Of a stretch of DNA of 64,000 bases, positions 52,010 to 62,637 are shown piece by piece; within the stretch, counting starts at the first letter, position 1, and each line of letters opens with the position of its first letter. The notes beneath the pieces are model-generated. The model ran no database searches. It had not been told where the DNA came from and worked only from the letters and a program-made list of their open reading frames with translations. This stretch comes from Diadema setosum (Eukaryota > Echinodermata > Echinoidea > Diadematoida > Diadematidae): positions 18,047,239 through 18,111,238 of the forward strand of contig CM067067.1 of assembly GCA_033980235.1 (NCBI GenBank), given 5' to 3'. Position numbers and translations under genes: made by a program.

Positions 52010-55000
52010 TTTTTCAAAGTCTCAAATCATATAAGAAATTAAATCATTTAAACAATCAGTGTGAATCTGGGTGGATGATGAGACAACAGCCTTTTGTTTG
52101 ACATCAGCTTATATCTAAAGTAAAACTGCATGCTTGTATTCTTCGACCAAGAAGTGTGTCAACTTTATAAAAGTTGAGGCACTAAAGCTTGCACTGATCA
52201 GAAATTTATAGCATTATATTGCTATAGCATTGCAGCATATTTTGGAATATGATGCAGTTTGCAATGTGTGACATCGTAGCTCCATCTGATCACAAATGCT
52301 TCTTTTCTTTTCATGTTCTCTCTCACTCAGGTCCCCATTTCTAGAGTTATCCCAACTAGCAGGTTACCAGCTGTATGGTGAAGAGGAGGTGCCCGCAGGT
52401 GGCATGGTCACTGGAATCGGGAGAGTTTGTGGGTGAATAGATATATATCGTGGCCATTTTTAAATTTTTATGCCTCCGCCAACGAAGTGGCCGGAGGCAT
52501 TATGTTTTCGGGTCGTCCGTCCGTCCGTCTGTCCGTACGTCCGTCCGTCTGTCCGTACGTCCGTCCGTACGTCCGTACGTCCGTCCCGTTTTGTTTTTGT
52601 CGATATCTCAAGAACCGTGTGGTGGGTTGGCATCAAACTTGGTATGAGGGTATATCCTTGGGGGATGATACTTTGTGTGGATTTTAGGGTCACTGGGTCA
52701 AAGGTCAAAGGTCACAGGTTATTTTGTGAAAAAAAAATTGAAATTTCATGTTTTTCTCCATATCTCGCAAATGGTTCAAGGTATCTTCATGGAACTTAGT
52801 ATATATGCTTGTACCGATGGGCAGTGATTATCTAGGGAAGTTGGGGGTCATGGGTCAAAGGTCAGGGGTCAAAGTTCAAGGTCAACTCCTCAAAATATAA
52901 CTACTTTCCTTATATTTATGCAATGCCTGAAGGATTTTTTTAAAACTTGATGTATGCATGTATAACCCAATATATATTCTGTGGGAAGGTTCTTGCCAAA
53001 AGGTCACGGGTCAAAAGGTCAAAGGTCAAGTGAAAATGCTAAATTGCACTTTTTCCTCCATATCTCAAAAATAACTTAAGGTATTGTCACGAAACTTACA
53101 TATTTATGCATGTTCTACCTAACAGTGATTCTCTTTGGAACTGTGGGGTCAAAGGCCAGGTTACGATAATACTATTTTACCATTTGATACTGAAATTATA
53201 CTTTTTCTCAATACCTTTAAAATTACTCAATGCATAAACTTGTAAAAGAGTCAAAAGTCAAGTGAAAATCATCAGTTCCCCCAAATACCTGCACTCTGAC
53301 GTTTTAATCATTCATCCAATTGAACCTAGTTCTAGGAAAGTGAACATTCAGCACATTTGTGGCAAACCTGTCATTTTAATATTTTGCCAATTGTGTGAAA
53401 CTGTCATCACACGTTGTCAAGACATTGTACTATAGACCTATTAGGAGAACCATGTATTATGGCGGAGGCATACACCAGTCGCCGTAGCGACATTTCTAGT
53501 TTTACATGTTTTTTGAATGTGGCTTGAGCATGAAACGCTCAGAAGGAACACTCATGCAGTACATGCTGAATCCATTTTGCAAAGCATTTTACAATAATTA
53601 CGACTTAAAGGTAAATTGAAGTTACTGTGGCAGCAGTTTTGCCAAAGCCAATCCGATGTGAGCCTTTAAATGATTTGCTTTGTTAGCATAGGTAAGCTGT
53701 ACTTTCAGGAAATGGAAAACCCCAGTCCCCAACATATCTTCTATTATCATGCTAATTCATACACTAATGAGTTTTTCTTTGCATGCACTTGCCACTTTGC
53801 TTTTCTGTAATTACAAGTTTGTATTTCCAAATATATAATGTGCAATACTAGTATAAGAACTGTTGCTGTATTGGCTCATATTGGTCACAAACGTCTTTAT
53901 GAAAGTAGGCCCTGATTTGCTAGAAATCCCCTCCCCCCCCCCCCCCCATAAAAAAAAAAAAATAGAGAAAAATATGTGTGTTGCTGTATTGGCTCATATT
54001 GGTCACAAACGTCTTTATGAAAGTAGGCCCTGATTTGCTAGAAATTCCCTCCCCCCCCCCCCCATAAAAAAAAAAAATAGAGAAAAATATGTGTGACGCA
54101 AACAGACACTCTCTATTTCTTGAGCCATTTTTACACAGTTTTCTTCTTTTCTGACAGAACGGAGTGCATGATAGTCGCCAACGATGCCACAGTGAAGGCT
54201 GGCACCTATTACCCAATCACGGTTAAGAAGCACTTGCGGGCCCAGGAGATTGCCAGGGAAAACAACATACCTTGCATATATCTCGGTGAGATTTGCATTT
54301 GTGGTGCATTTGGGGGTATTTTGGGACCCCAGTGTGATTGTTAGATGTTTGCTATGAAATTTAATTTAAGAGGACAGTTGTCCTTACATGAGTTCTATAA
54401 CTGCCAGAGGGAGAAAGAAAAATCTTTTGCTATGTCTGGATGAGATTATGTATTCGATGGACCATTTGGTTGTGGAGATTAAATTTGATTTGTAAGGACA
54501 AGTTGCAACTAAATCTATGATGACAAAAACAACAACATACCTTTTGTGCATTAAGATGAGGTATGACTTATTAAAAGCTTCAGATACTTTGAAACTGTTT
54601 CAGTTTTGATACATTTTACCTTTTGTGGATTCAACACGGACATTTTTTTTTAACCTGATTGTGCAACAGTAAAGGTAATACAGCATACAGATTATCAATG
54701 TAGACCAAGTTGAGAGTGTGGCCTGCTATTATGTCCTTACTGCTGCAAAACCATATGTTGAGCTTGATACTGTTGCAGTTGATATTCCCAACGATTCATT
54801 GATCACACAGTGCAAGTGTATTTAAACATGTCATGCTATCACACTAAAAATCGTTCTGTGATCTGTTTATTTTAGTTGACTCGGGAGGTGCAAATCTGCC
54901 AAGACAAGATGAGGTCTTCCCCGGGAAGGAAAACTTTGGCAGAATTTTCTTCAATCAGGCTACAATGTCAGCAGCTGGAATCCCCCAGGCAAATGACTCA

Positions 55001-58000
55001 TTTTATCTCATTGATAAAGCTCCTTGGTCCTGCAAGTCTCAAACTCTTGACCAGAACAACTTAGACAGACACCATGCTGAAAGAATTTCTCATTTCTTAT
55101 TGATGTCTTGTGCAGATGTGATATCTTTCACATACTAATTCATCCCCATGATTTTTGTACTTCTATTGTGATTTCTTTAATTCATATTCTTTGTAAGTTT
55201 TCACTGAGGCTAAGATTTTTTTTTCAGTTTACCTAATGATTGCGAACCAATGGACTTCTAATATCTTCAAAACTAACATCATGTCTGCTCATACATTTTC
55301 TTCCTGTTTATTGATACACTTCAGTTTCCTCTTGACAACTTCGCAAGCTTGTAGGGGTATTGGGGAGAAGAAAAAGCCCCCCCCCCCACCACCCCCCCCA
55401 AAAAAAAAGAAGAAGAAGAAAAGAAAAGAAAAGACAACCCTATAAGGTGAACAGAGAATGCAGGTTAACTACAGTTGACAATAAATACTTGCCAACTGTT
55501 CCCAGCAAAGAAGAATTTTCCTTCTTTTTTAAAGAAAAAAAAAACTTTACTCAACCTTGTATTGCTAGTTTGCCGAGACTAATGTATGGGAGTTGGCTGA
55601 AAATTCCTATTTGGCAACATTTCTCACATTCATTCCGATTTCAGGGTTGGCTGGTGTGGACAATATGAGTTAATTATGATCTGCAGATTCATGTAGAAAT
55701 GCCAGGTCACGAAGACTTCTCCTTTTAATCAATGTCTGTAATCTGCCTGCTCAATTCACTGTTGCAGATAGCTGTCGTGATGGGCAGCTGTACGGCCGGA
55801 GGCGCCTACGTACCAGCCATGGCCGATGAGAGTATCATCGTCAAAGAGCAGGGGACAATTTTCCTTGCTGGCCCTCCGCTGGTGAGTATTATACAGCACC
55901 TCAAAAGAATGTAGCTATCCAATTGGTCGATTGCTCATCACGTGACATTCAGTTAAATGTTCCTTTGCACGCTGTGGCTGTCAGCTGTGCAATTCTTTGT
56001 TTGAGCAAAAATGGATATTGCATAATTGACATCATTAATTTCCATTGACTCCCATGTTAAACTCATGATCGACTGATAGTTTTTGGTCTGGTGCACAGCT
56101 CTGATGTCACAATAAACAAACCTTTGCTGCGCGCACTCAGCAATTATAATTGCACTTACAAGCACACATTTTGTCACTCATTTTTGTAAACAACATCAAC
56201 CGATCGTAGTACACGGCTGTCTGAGACTGCCCTACTTGTTTGCCTTTCACAGAAAATGGTTGCCATTTCTAGAATGTGTGTGGAGCACATCTGTTTACAT
56301 CCAAGGTGTTTCATGAAACAAATTATGTATGGTTTTTACTTATGCAATGGAGCAGGATTTTACACTCGGTGAAAGATGAGGCACACTAGTCAACTCAGCT
56401 TTGCCTCATTGAATAGAGCGTCTCTATTTTGCACCTCGTGCAAAATCTTGTACCACTGCACTCATGACCATTCACTATTTGTATATGATACTGTATACGG
56501 CGAATATTTCATGAGGTTTTTATTTTTGCGAATTTCGCGAGTCAGGTGCTATTCGCAAAAATAATGACTCTGATCCTAATATGAATGTGACACACACACA
56601 TATACATTAAATTTCTCTGTTCAGTACAGTACTCTTCGGTCGCAAATTTAACTACTCACGAAATTGTCGGGAAGTTCCGATTCGCGGAAATTTAAGCTCG
56701 CTAAATATATGGCGTTTATAGTGATTAGGGGGCGCGATGCTGTTGGCATCACAGCAATGGCATTCCAAAACTCTGGCCTCTGTGTAACCATTCTGTCTCT
56801 TTGTCATATACAAAGCTGTTCTTGAGATGCTGGAGTTAAAGGGAATATATTTGATTTTGATGCGTACAGTGTAGTTTTGTCTAACACTGAGCAAATGATG
56901 TACAATGTCAAGAGAGAAATGTAATGGGTATTAGCATCATCAAAGTTTATGTTTACAGTATTTCACGTCTCATTGCAAAACGTGTACTGTATATGCCATA
57001 TATTTTGTGAGTCCAATATTTCACATATTGGAACTTGTACGACAATTTTGTGAGTGGCTGAATTTGTCATTGAGAATCACATTGACAGAATATGGAAGAA
57101 GTGTTGTCCCTTTTCAAGGAAAAAAAGTTAGTGATTTCCCACGTTGGTAAAAAATAAACAACACATTTGTGTTATGCAATGCAATATTATCGCGAGTTGT
57201 TCATTCGTGAATACAAGATGTGTAAAGTTTACAGAAAAAAGCTAGCTGTAAAATGTACTGTGCCTGCAGTAGTCAGTCTAAAAGGGGGGAAAAATGGAAC
57301 TATACTAACTGATATCTGTAGATTATTAATATTGTCATTTTTCTTTAGCAAGGCTGGTGAAAATGTAGAGTTACAGTTGTATATGATTCATCCGTTATAT
57401 GTTGTCACACTATATCACCAGGTGCGCGCTGCCACGGGAGAAGTGATCTCGCCGGAGGACCTGGGTGGAGCCGATCTCCATTGCAGGTAAAACCCAGGAT
57501 TCTGTGTTTCAATCAAGTAGACTTGAGCTAATGTGTACTCAAAACTTGCTCCCTCAAGAAGTGATTAATCTTTGGATGATTTCAATATGGTGATGTGATG
57601 CAGCAGCAGGATGCAGAATTATTATCAGTGGATGTTGTATTATTCTTTTATTGTTTGTTAATCATGGTGTTTTATACCGTTGCACAAATAAAGCACTTTT
57701 TCTTTAAAATCTTTGAATCAGTTGATTATGAAATATCTATTTCATTGTTGTTAAAATCTTTTTCTTGAGGTAGTTATAATGTAGTTACGCAACTCATGAC
57801 AAAGACCAATTTGATGTCATAAAAAAGAGATGATAAAAGACATGACAGATGCTTCTATAGAGGCAATCGAATGTGATATATTTTTCACTTCCTCGACATC
57901 AATGATTAAAGGTAAAACTCCTCATTCATAAAACTAGCCATTTATCTTCAGATTCATTCAAGGGTAACATTTGAAATAAAAACTGTCAACTGTTGTTTAA

Positions 58001-61000
58001 AAAACACTCGTAGATAATGTATTCTGAAATTGAAATAGTTCATGGCTTTGTGTCGTAGGCATTTATGTCAATTTATAGATCATCACTCAGTTCTATAGAG
58101 CTGAAAGAATCAGATATTTTATGTTCTTGTGCTGCTGTAAGGGATTTATTGCTGTGCTGTGTCTACCAGCTGCCTTGTTTAATCTAAGCTGTAAATGATA
58201 CTCCTATTCTTATTCAAGACCTAGCCATTTTTATGGAAGTGAAAACTTCTGGTGTTATCACCAGCGACTGATGTAAATGAAACAAGAGGCAGCTTTGTGT
58301 CTAGTCTTTCAGTCCCCTTCTCTCTATCCAAACCAGTGTGATTTTTAAAACCTCCGTGTGAAATGGACCATTTCTTCTTCTCTTGCTGACAGGGTATCGG
58401 GTGTGACTGACCACTTTGCCAATGACGAGCAACACGCGCTGTACCTGGCCAGGAGAGCGGTGGCAAATTTGAACAGGAAAAAGGAGGTCAATGTAAGTTG
58501 ACACCACATGATGTTAATTTCAGTGCTGGGCATGGGAGGTGCAGACATTACAGGAAGTTTTTTCATGTAACTTTAGGGGTACATATTTACCTTACATTTC
58601 CTTCTTTCCCTGTATAGCTGTTGGATTGTCCACTTTAAAGGCATAATTTACCATTTGCAGATGAAACAAAAACCCAGCATTAGTGCTTTAAAATAGTTCT
58701 AAAATGTGAGTTAGGGATAGAAACAACCACTGTAAAAATTTGAATCCGTATAATTGATGTTAAGTGTTGTTAAATACACAAAATGTGAACAATAGTTATA
58801 ATAAAAAATGTTTCCAGACTAAACCGTATACAGTTACGGTTTATTGAGAAAAACACTGATATCTCCTTATATTTTAGGCTTTATCGCGAAAATTGTATAT
58901 GGTAGGATGTTTTGTGATACAACAGACATACACATATGCATCAAATGTGATATCTGAAACATTTTTGAAATCGCTTCTCCCAAAGGTAAACTGGACCTTT
59001 AAAGGTAAAACATACTGTAAAACAAGGAATGTTTGCTTGCATGTTAATTTCGCGAATTTCGCGAGCGCCACAATTTGCGAAATTAAAATGCACGCGAAAG
59101 TTCTTGCCTACACTGTATGCATTTGATGCCAGTGGCAATTCACGAAAATTTCATGCTGCGAGGAAGGCCGTCGACTCCATATCGCGAAATTTCCATGCCG
59201 CGAATATATCGTGTTTTACAGTAGTTTTCACATGCCTGCTGAAAGTAGATTTTTGCTCTAAAATGGGCACGTATGCATAAGGAATGTGTGAAAGAACACT
59301 GATAACAATGTGATAACCCAGTATCAGTTGCATTACGATGAAAATACTACCCGAAAAAGTTAGATTCAGATTGGACACAAGGGGAGGGCCCGTGTGTTGG
59401 GTAGTCATGACGTATGCTCGTAAAAATTCCCACGTCATTCATCGCAAAGAGCAGGGTGCAAACCTGGTATAGTAGTCCACCTACCTACCAACAAAAGAAA
59501 AAACCGACCCCTTGTCGTTTGCTTCAGGTGACTAGCAATAGAAAGCAAATAGTATCATCCAGGCACATTATGCCGTATGAGGAAGAAGTTTAATGCTTTT
59601 GATTGTGAAGGTGGTATGCTTTTGGTCTTCCCCTGCTGCCAGATCCCAATCCAGAAGCCGAGGGAGCCGCTTTACGATCCCGAGGAGCTGTACGGGATAG
59701 CGTCGGTGGACTTCAGCAAGGTGTACGACATCAGGGAGGTGATTGCGAGAATCGTGGACGGCAGCGTCTTCCACGAGTTCAAGCAGCAGTATGGAGACAC
59801 ACTAGTCACAGGTGATAGATCTGTCTTTCTCATGCCATCTTGATGTGGGTATATATTGCTCGGGTGACTCTGGGTGGTTGTAATAATCACTACCTTGAAA
59901 TTGATATACACTCCCGTTTTAATGAACACGGTTCTAATGAAATTCCGGTTACAACGAAATTAAGATTCAGGCTGTAAAATTATCCGCTCTATGTTTTTTA
60001 TTGTTTTTTTGTTCGGTTTTAACGAAAGTTCGATATAACGAAAGAAAATTGGTGGTCCCAAGGACTTCATTATAATGGGAGTCCACTGTACAGCATTTTT
60101 TATGATGCCAGACTCTAATTGGCTGTCAACCAGATTGCATTTATACCTTTCAATATTCGATAATTTACTTGTGTCAATTTATTTACTTCACCTGCGTATA
60201 TGTGTTCTGATGTTCATAAGTTCATTCCCGGCATTGAGTTATTCCTCAATCAAATTCTTATCCCTTGACATCAAAGTTGAATCAGTGAAGCTGACCTCAT
60301 AATAGGCATTGTGGAAGCTGTCTTGCTTTAAGCCAGTCTCATACTTTGATACTCTTCACATCCAAGCATTGACATCGATGAATTTTTTTGCCAATCAATT
60401 TTTTATTATTATTTTTTTTCAATCACATTCAGTATGACATTACACTCAATGTTAACATTATTGTTGAGACAAGGAATGGTATCGAATGCAGAATTTGATA
60501 ATCATATACCGACTCAATTTCGTTATTTGAGATTTTATTCTTTATCTTTTGAAAGATCCTGTCCGTCTTGGCCATATTTGTATCAGTAGTTTTTAGCATA
60601 CATGTAAATGGTCTGGAGCAGGTCTTGTAATCCTTTCATATTATTTTTGCCACTTCACTATGCCCAATTTACTATGTAAGTTGGGGCTCAAATTTGATAG
60701 TGAACCACTCAGGTCTGGTAGTGTGCAGTTGCTCTCAAAACACTGTTTCAGTCATAAATATTGTGCTTTTTTTGACTTAGTACATTCAGTCTGCAACAGT
60801 TATGATGTAAAGACAAAATGCTCCTCATTGTCTGCTGCCCTCGCAACCTACAAGGCTGGCCCTGGAGTATTCATACAAATATACCATGCCATTTATGTCA
60901 TGATATCTGTCAAAGTCAACTGTGAGATGAGTGTTTTGTTTGCTTGTTTGTTTGTTTTTTTTAGAATCGATCACCACGAAAACAACAAAATCAAAAGAAC

Positions 61001-61687
61001 AAACTCCCCACACAAAGTCAGAGACTGCACAATGCATTATCTCTCACTTGCATGTACAGTATGTCTATCCAAACTATTACAGTTGGATTTTCGCATTGAT
61101 AACTTTCAATATGATTAAATTGTCTGAATGCTATTTCAAGGTCTAAAAATATAACATCTTACCTATATTTTGCAGAAAACCCCATTCGCTTTGGTTAAGT
61201 AGTCACAGAGAAATGTGGAACGTTGTAAAGCATGTCATGGGTCTGTTTCTTCCAAGTTTAGAACTTGGATTCTCCTGGAACTGCATATTAATGTGTGAAA
61301 ACAATGGACAGAACTTGGAGGGAAAAGATTCCTGACATGCTCTACAAACAAAGATCCTCATTTCTCTTTGGCCATTGAAGTAAATCGGATTGGGTTTTCT
61401 GTAGATGTGGGTTATAAGTTATGATTTCATACCCTGAAATTGTATATGAATTGATTCACTATTTTTAAAGTTATTGTTACGGAGAGTCCTGTTGTAATTT
61501 TTTTTTTTGACATGCGGTATAATAATGCCTTCTATTGCTCCAGGCTTCGCTCACATCCACGGCTACCCAGTGGGTATCCTGGGGAACAACGGCGTGCTCC
61601 TTTCTTCCTGTGCCCTCAAGGCCACCCACTTCATTGAGCTTTGCTGCCAGAGAAAGATCCCCCTCCTCTTCCTGCAGAACATCACAG
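47613..61687 (+). CDS. MCCC2: Methylcrotonoyl-CoA carboxylase beta chain, exons 1-10 (partial at 3' end)
   Basis: Beta (carboxyltransferase) subunit of the mitochondrial biotin enzyme that carboxylates 3-methylcrotonyl-CoA in leucine degradation, working with the biotin-carrying alpha subunit. Coding exons: 47613-47750, 51722-51873, 52331-52432, 54158-54285, 54876-54988, 55768-55881, 57422-57486, 58393-58492, 59643-59811, 61544-61687. All phases agree, giving 408 residues plus one base; the family is about 560, so about 150 residues lie beyond the window. The N-terminus ([14 protein letters not shown]) is basic with no acidic residue, fitting a mitochondrial presequence. Family motifs: [66 protein letters not shown] (oxyanion-hole glycines), [22 protein letters not shown] and LFLQNIT. 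The choice over propionyl-CoA carboxylase beta rests on the last five. Intron 5 is GC-AG. Introns carry many transposons. Confidence 0.97.
47981..50074. mobile_element. TIR element (GGGTGGTATTCTGAAA), ~2.1 kb, in MCCC2 intron 1
   Basis: The left end GGGTGGTATTCTGAAAG and right end TTTCAGAATACCACCC are inverted. A second nested pair (GGTATTCTGAAATG near 48199 and TTTCAGAATACCAATT near 49976) lies inside. Further in, the segment AATTCCGTACTCAGAGGATA (about 48401) is inverted as TATCCTCTGAGTATGGAATT (about 49769). A 220-bp direct duplication sits in the right half. No target duplication is evident and no transposase is seen. Confidence 0.65.
49285..49692. repeat. Direct duplication, two ~188-bp copies with period 220
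   Basis: The block starting CACTGCGTGTTGGGGCTGG at 49285 recurs at 49505 with very few differences, each copy ending AAAAATCGTAGAT. The pair lies within the 47981-50074 element and is a recent local duplication. Confidence 0.85.
50619..51108 (+). mobile_element. Helitron-like non-autonomous sequence with two 3' termini
   Basis: The sequence from about 50619 (CCGCCGCTAAGGGAGGAGG) carries two Helitron-type ends: the hairpin 50870-50893 (GCATGCGCGCACT and AGTGCATGC) followed by CTAGT at 50895-50899, and the short hairpin 51085-51099 followed by CTAGT at 51104-51108. Both are followed by T, as expected for insertion between A and T. No Rep/helicase gene is present. The 5' end is not fixed. Confidence 0.5.
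51948..52008. repeat. (TA)n microsatellite, ~60 bp
   Basis: Uninterrupted TA dinucleotides in MCCC2 intron 2. Confidence 0.9.
52471..53500 (+). mobile_element. Helitron-like non-autonomous element with GTCC minisatellite
   Basis: Starts near TGCCTCCGCC (52471) and contains the inverse GGCGGAGGCA (53461). Near the left end is a (GTCCGTCC/GTCCGTAC)n minisatellite (52513-52585), followed by repeated AGGTCAAAGGTCA words. The right end has the hairpin GTCGC-CGTA-GCGAC (53478-53491), then ATTT, then CTAGT at 53496-53500, followed by T: a Helitron-type 3' end. It begins about 40 bp after MCCC2 exon 3. No Rep/helicase frame is present. Confidence 0.6.
53862..54096. repeat. Tandem duplication, period ~118 bp, beside MCCC2 exon 4
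   Basis: Two nearly identical copies (starting at 53862 and 53980) of GTTGCTGTATTGGCTCATAT and what follows, each with a C-run and an A-run. They end about 60 bp upstream of the acceptor of MCCC2 exon 4. Confidence 0.85.
54989..54990 (+). promoter_or_regulatory. MCCC2: Non-canonical GC splice donor of MCCC2 intron 5
   Basis: Exon 5 must end in CCCCAG at 54988, because the next exon resumes with IAVVMGS at 55768 in phase 0, matching family continuity (PQ then IAVVMGS). The bases that follow are GCAAATG, so the donor is GC rather than GT. The acceptor is TTGCAG. The flanking CAG/GCAA matches the usual strong context of GC donors, and no alternative GT preserves the frame nearby. Confidence 0.85.
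56489..56724. mobile_element. TA-target MITE, family TACTGTATACGCC, copy 2
   Basis: Opposite orientation to the copy at 9557. It starts TACTGTATACGGCGAATATT and ends near AAATATATGGCGTTTATA. It shares TTTCGCGAGTCAGGTGCT and GGGAAGTTCCGATTCGCG with that copy. A degraded relative follows at about 56986-57080. Confidence 0.65.
58639..58998. mobile_element. TTAA-target MITE, copy 2
   Basis: 360 bp flanked by TTAA (58635-58638 and 58999-59002). It starts AGGCATAATTTACCATTTGC and is clearly related to the copy at 20221-20572 in the same orientation. It lies in MCCC2 intron 8. Confidence 0.8.
59013..59223. mobile_element. TA-target MITE, family TACTGTAAAACA, copy 2
   Basis: Same length (211 bp) as the copy at 19696-19906 but on the other strand, starting TACTGTAAAACAAGG and ending CGTGTTTTACAGTA. 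It lies about 10 bp from the TTAA MITE. Confidence 0.75.
59906..60091. mobile_element. pogo-like MITE, copy in MCCC2 intron 9
   Basis: Carries ACTCCCGTTTTAATGAACAC near the left and ATAATGGGAGTCCACTGTA at the right, with internal TTCGATATAACGAAAG. It is inverted relative to the copy at 10133. Confidence 0.65.
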
Positions 61688-62637
61688 GTCAGAGCATGGA
61701 TCCGTCACCATGCTTTCCGACTTATGTATTTTTCCAAGTTATGTTTGAAAAATTGCACTGCTTGATGATGGCTGCATTAAGTTCCAGATATAGCAAACTG
61801 TGCTGGAGCATTCATACTCATTTTCCGAGCCATGCCACAAGGGTACCTGTCACGACCAATGGAAGAGAGCTATGATGTAGCCAACTGAATTATTACAAAA
61901 TTACATTTATTACAACTAGATTGTGTATTACAACTGAATTGTTGCGACATTGACATCAAATTCCGGAAATTAAACTATTTCATGAGTTCCAAAGAATATA
62001 AATGCACTTTCCTGAATAAATTGATGACTGAAGTCCATTCAGCGATTAGCGATGATCACGACGGAAGACTTGGGATAACGCTTGGTAGGATGATGGCGTT
62101 ATGACGTCATTGAAGTGGCGTAACTGCGATGGTGACTCTTGCGATAACAGCTCGTGCGATGTGACAGCAGTCCAAACGAAGCATCCGAAATTTATGAGGC
62201 AGCTTGCATGCTGCATCCCTCGTGTCGGTAGATACTGCGGTGCTCATCTTATCAATGCTGCTTAGACGGCACCATGACATTGAAACCCCCTTTTTCTCTG
62301 CGGTGTGGAGTGCGAACTCGACATTAAGCACGACTCGGCTCGGAGTAAGAGCAGTAAACTCGGGGTAGGAGCATGAACTCGGGATAGGACCCTTAAAAAA
62401 TTGGAACAAATTTCCACTAGCTGAAAACCGTATCCAAATCTCCTGGTTTAAATCCCCATCTCCGTCATCCGTTCCACATCAACATACATATATCATGAAT
62501 ATCAAATATTTCTATAAAATAACATTTACTGATAGACTTCAATCTGGTTCTATCACAAACATAATTATTTGAAAATAACTTCAGTTATTCTTCTTCAGTT
62601 TCTGGACACACATATCTAATTGTGACCGGCGACAACG
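61688..62637. other. Start of MCCC2 intron 10
   Basis: No further MCCC2 exon (expected to resume with a Gly-Phe-Met-Val-Gly-like segment) was found here or before the window end. Non-coding. Confidence 0.5.

Noticed and set aside
52427..52799. Repetitive Val-Arg-Pro-Ser frames
   Set aside because: Translation of the GTCC minisatellite in an intronic mobile element.
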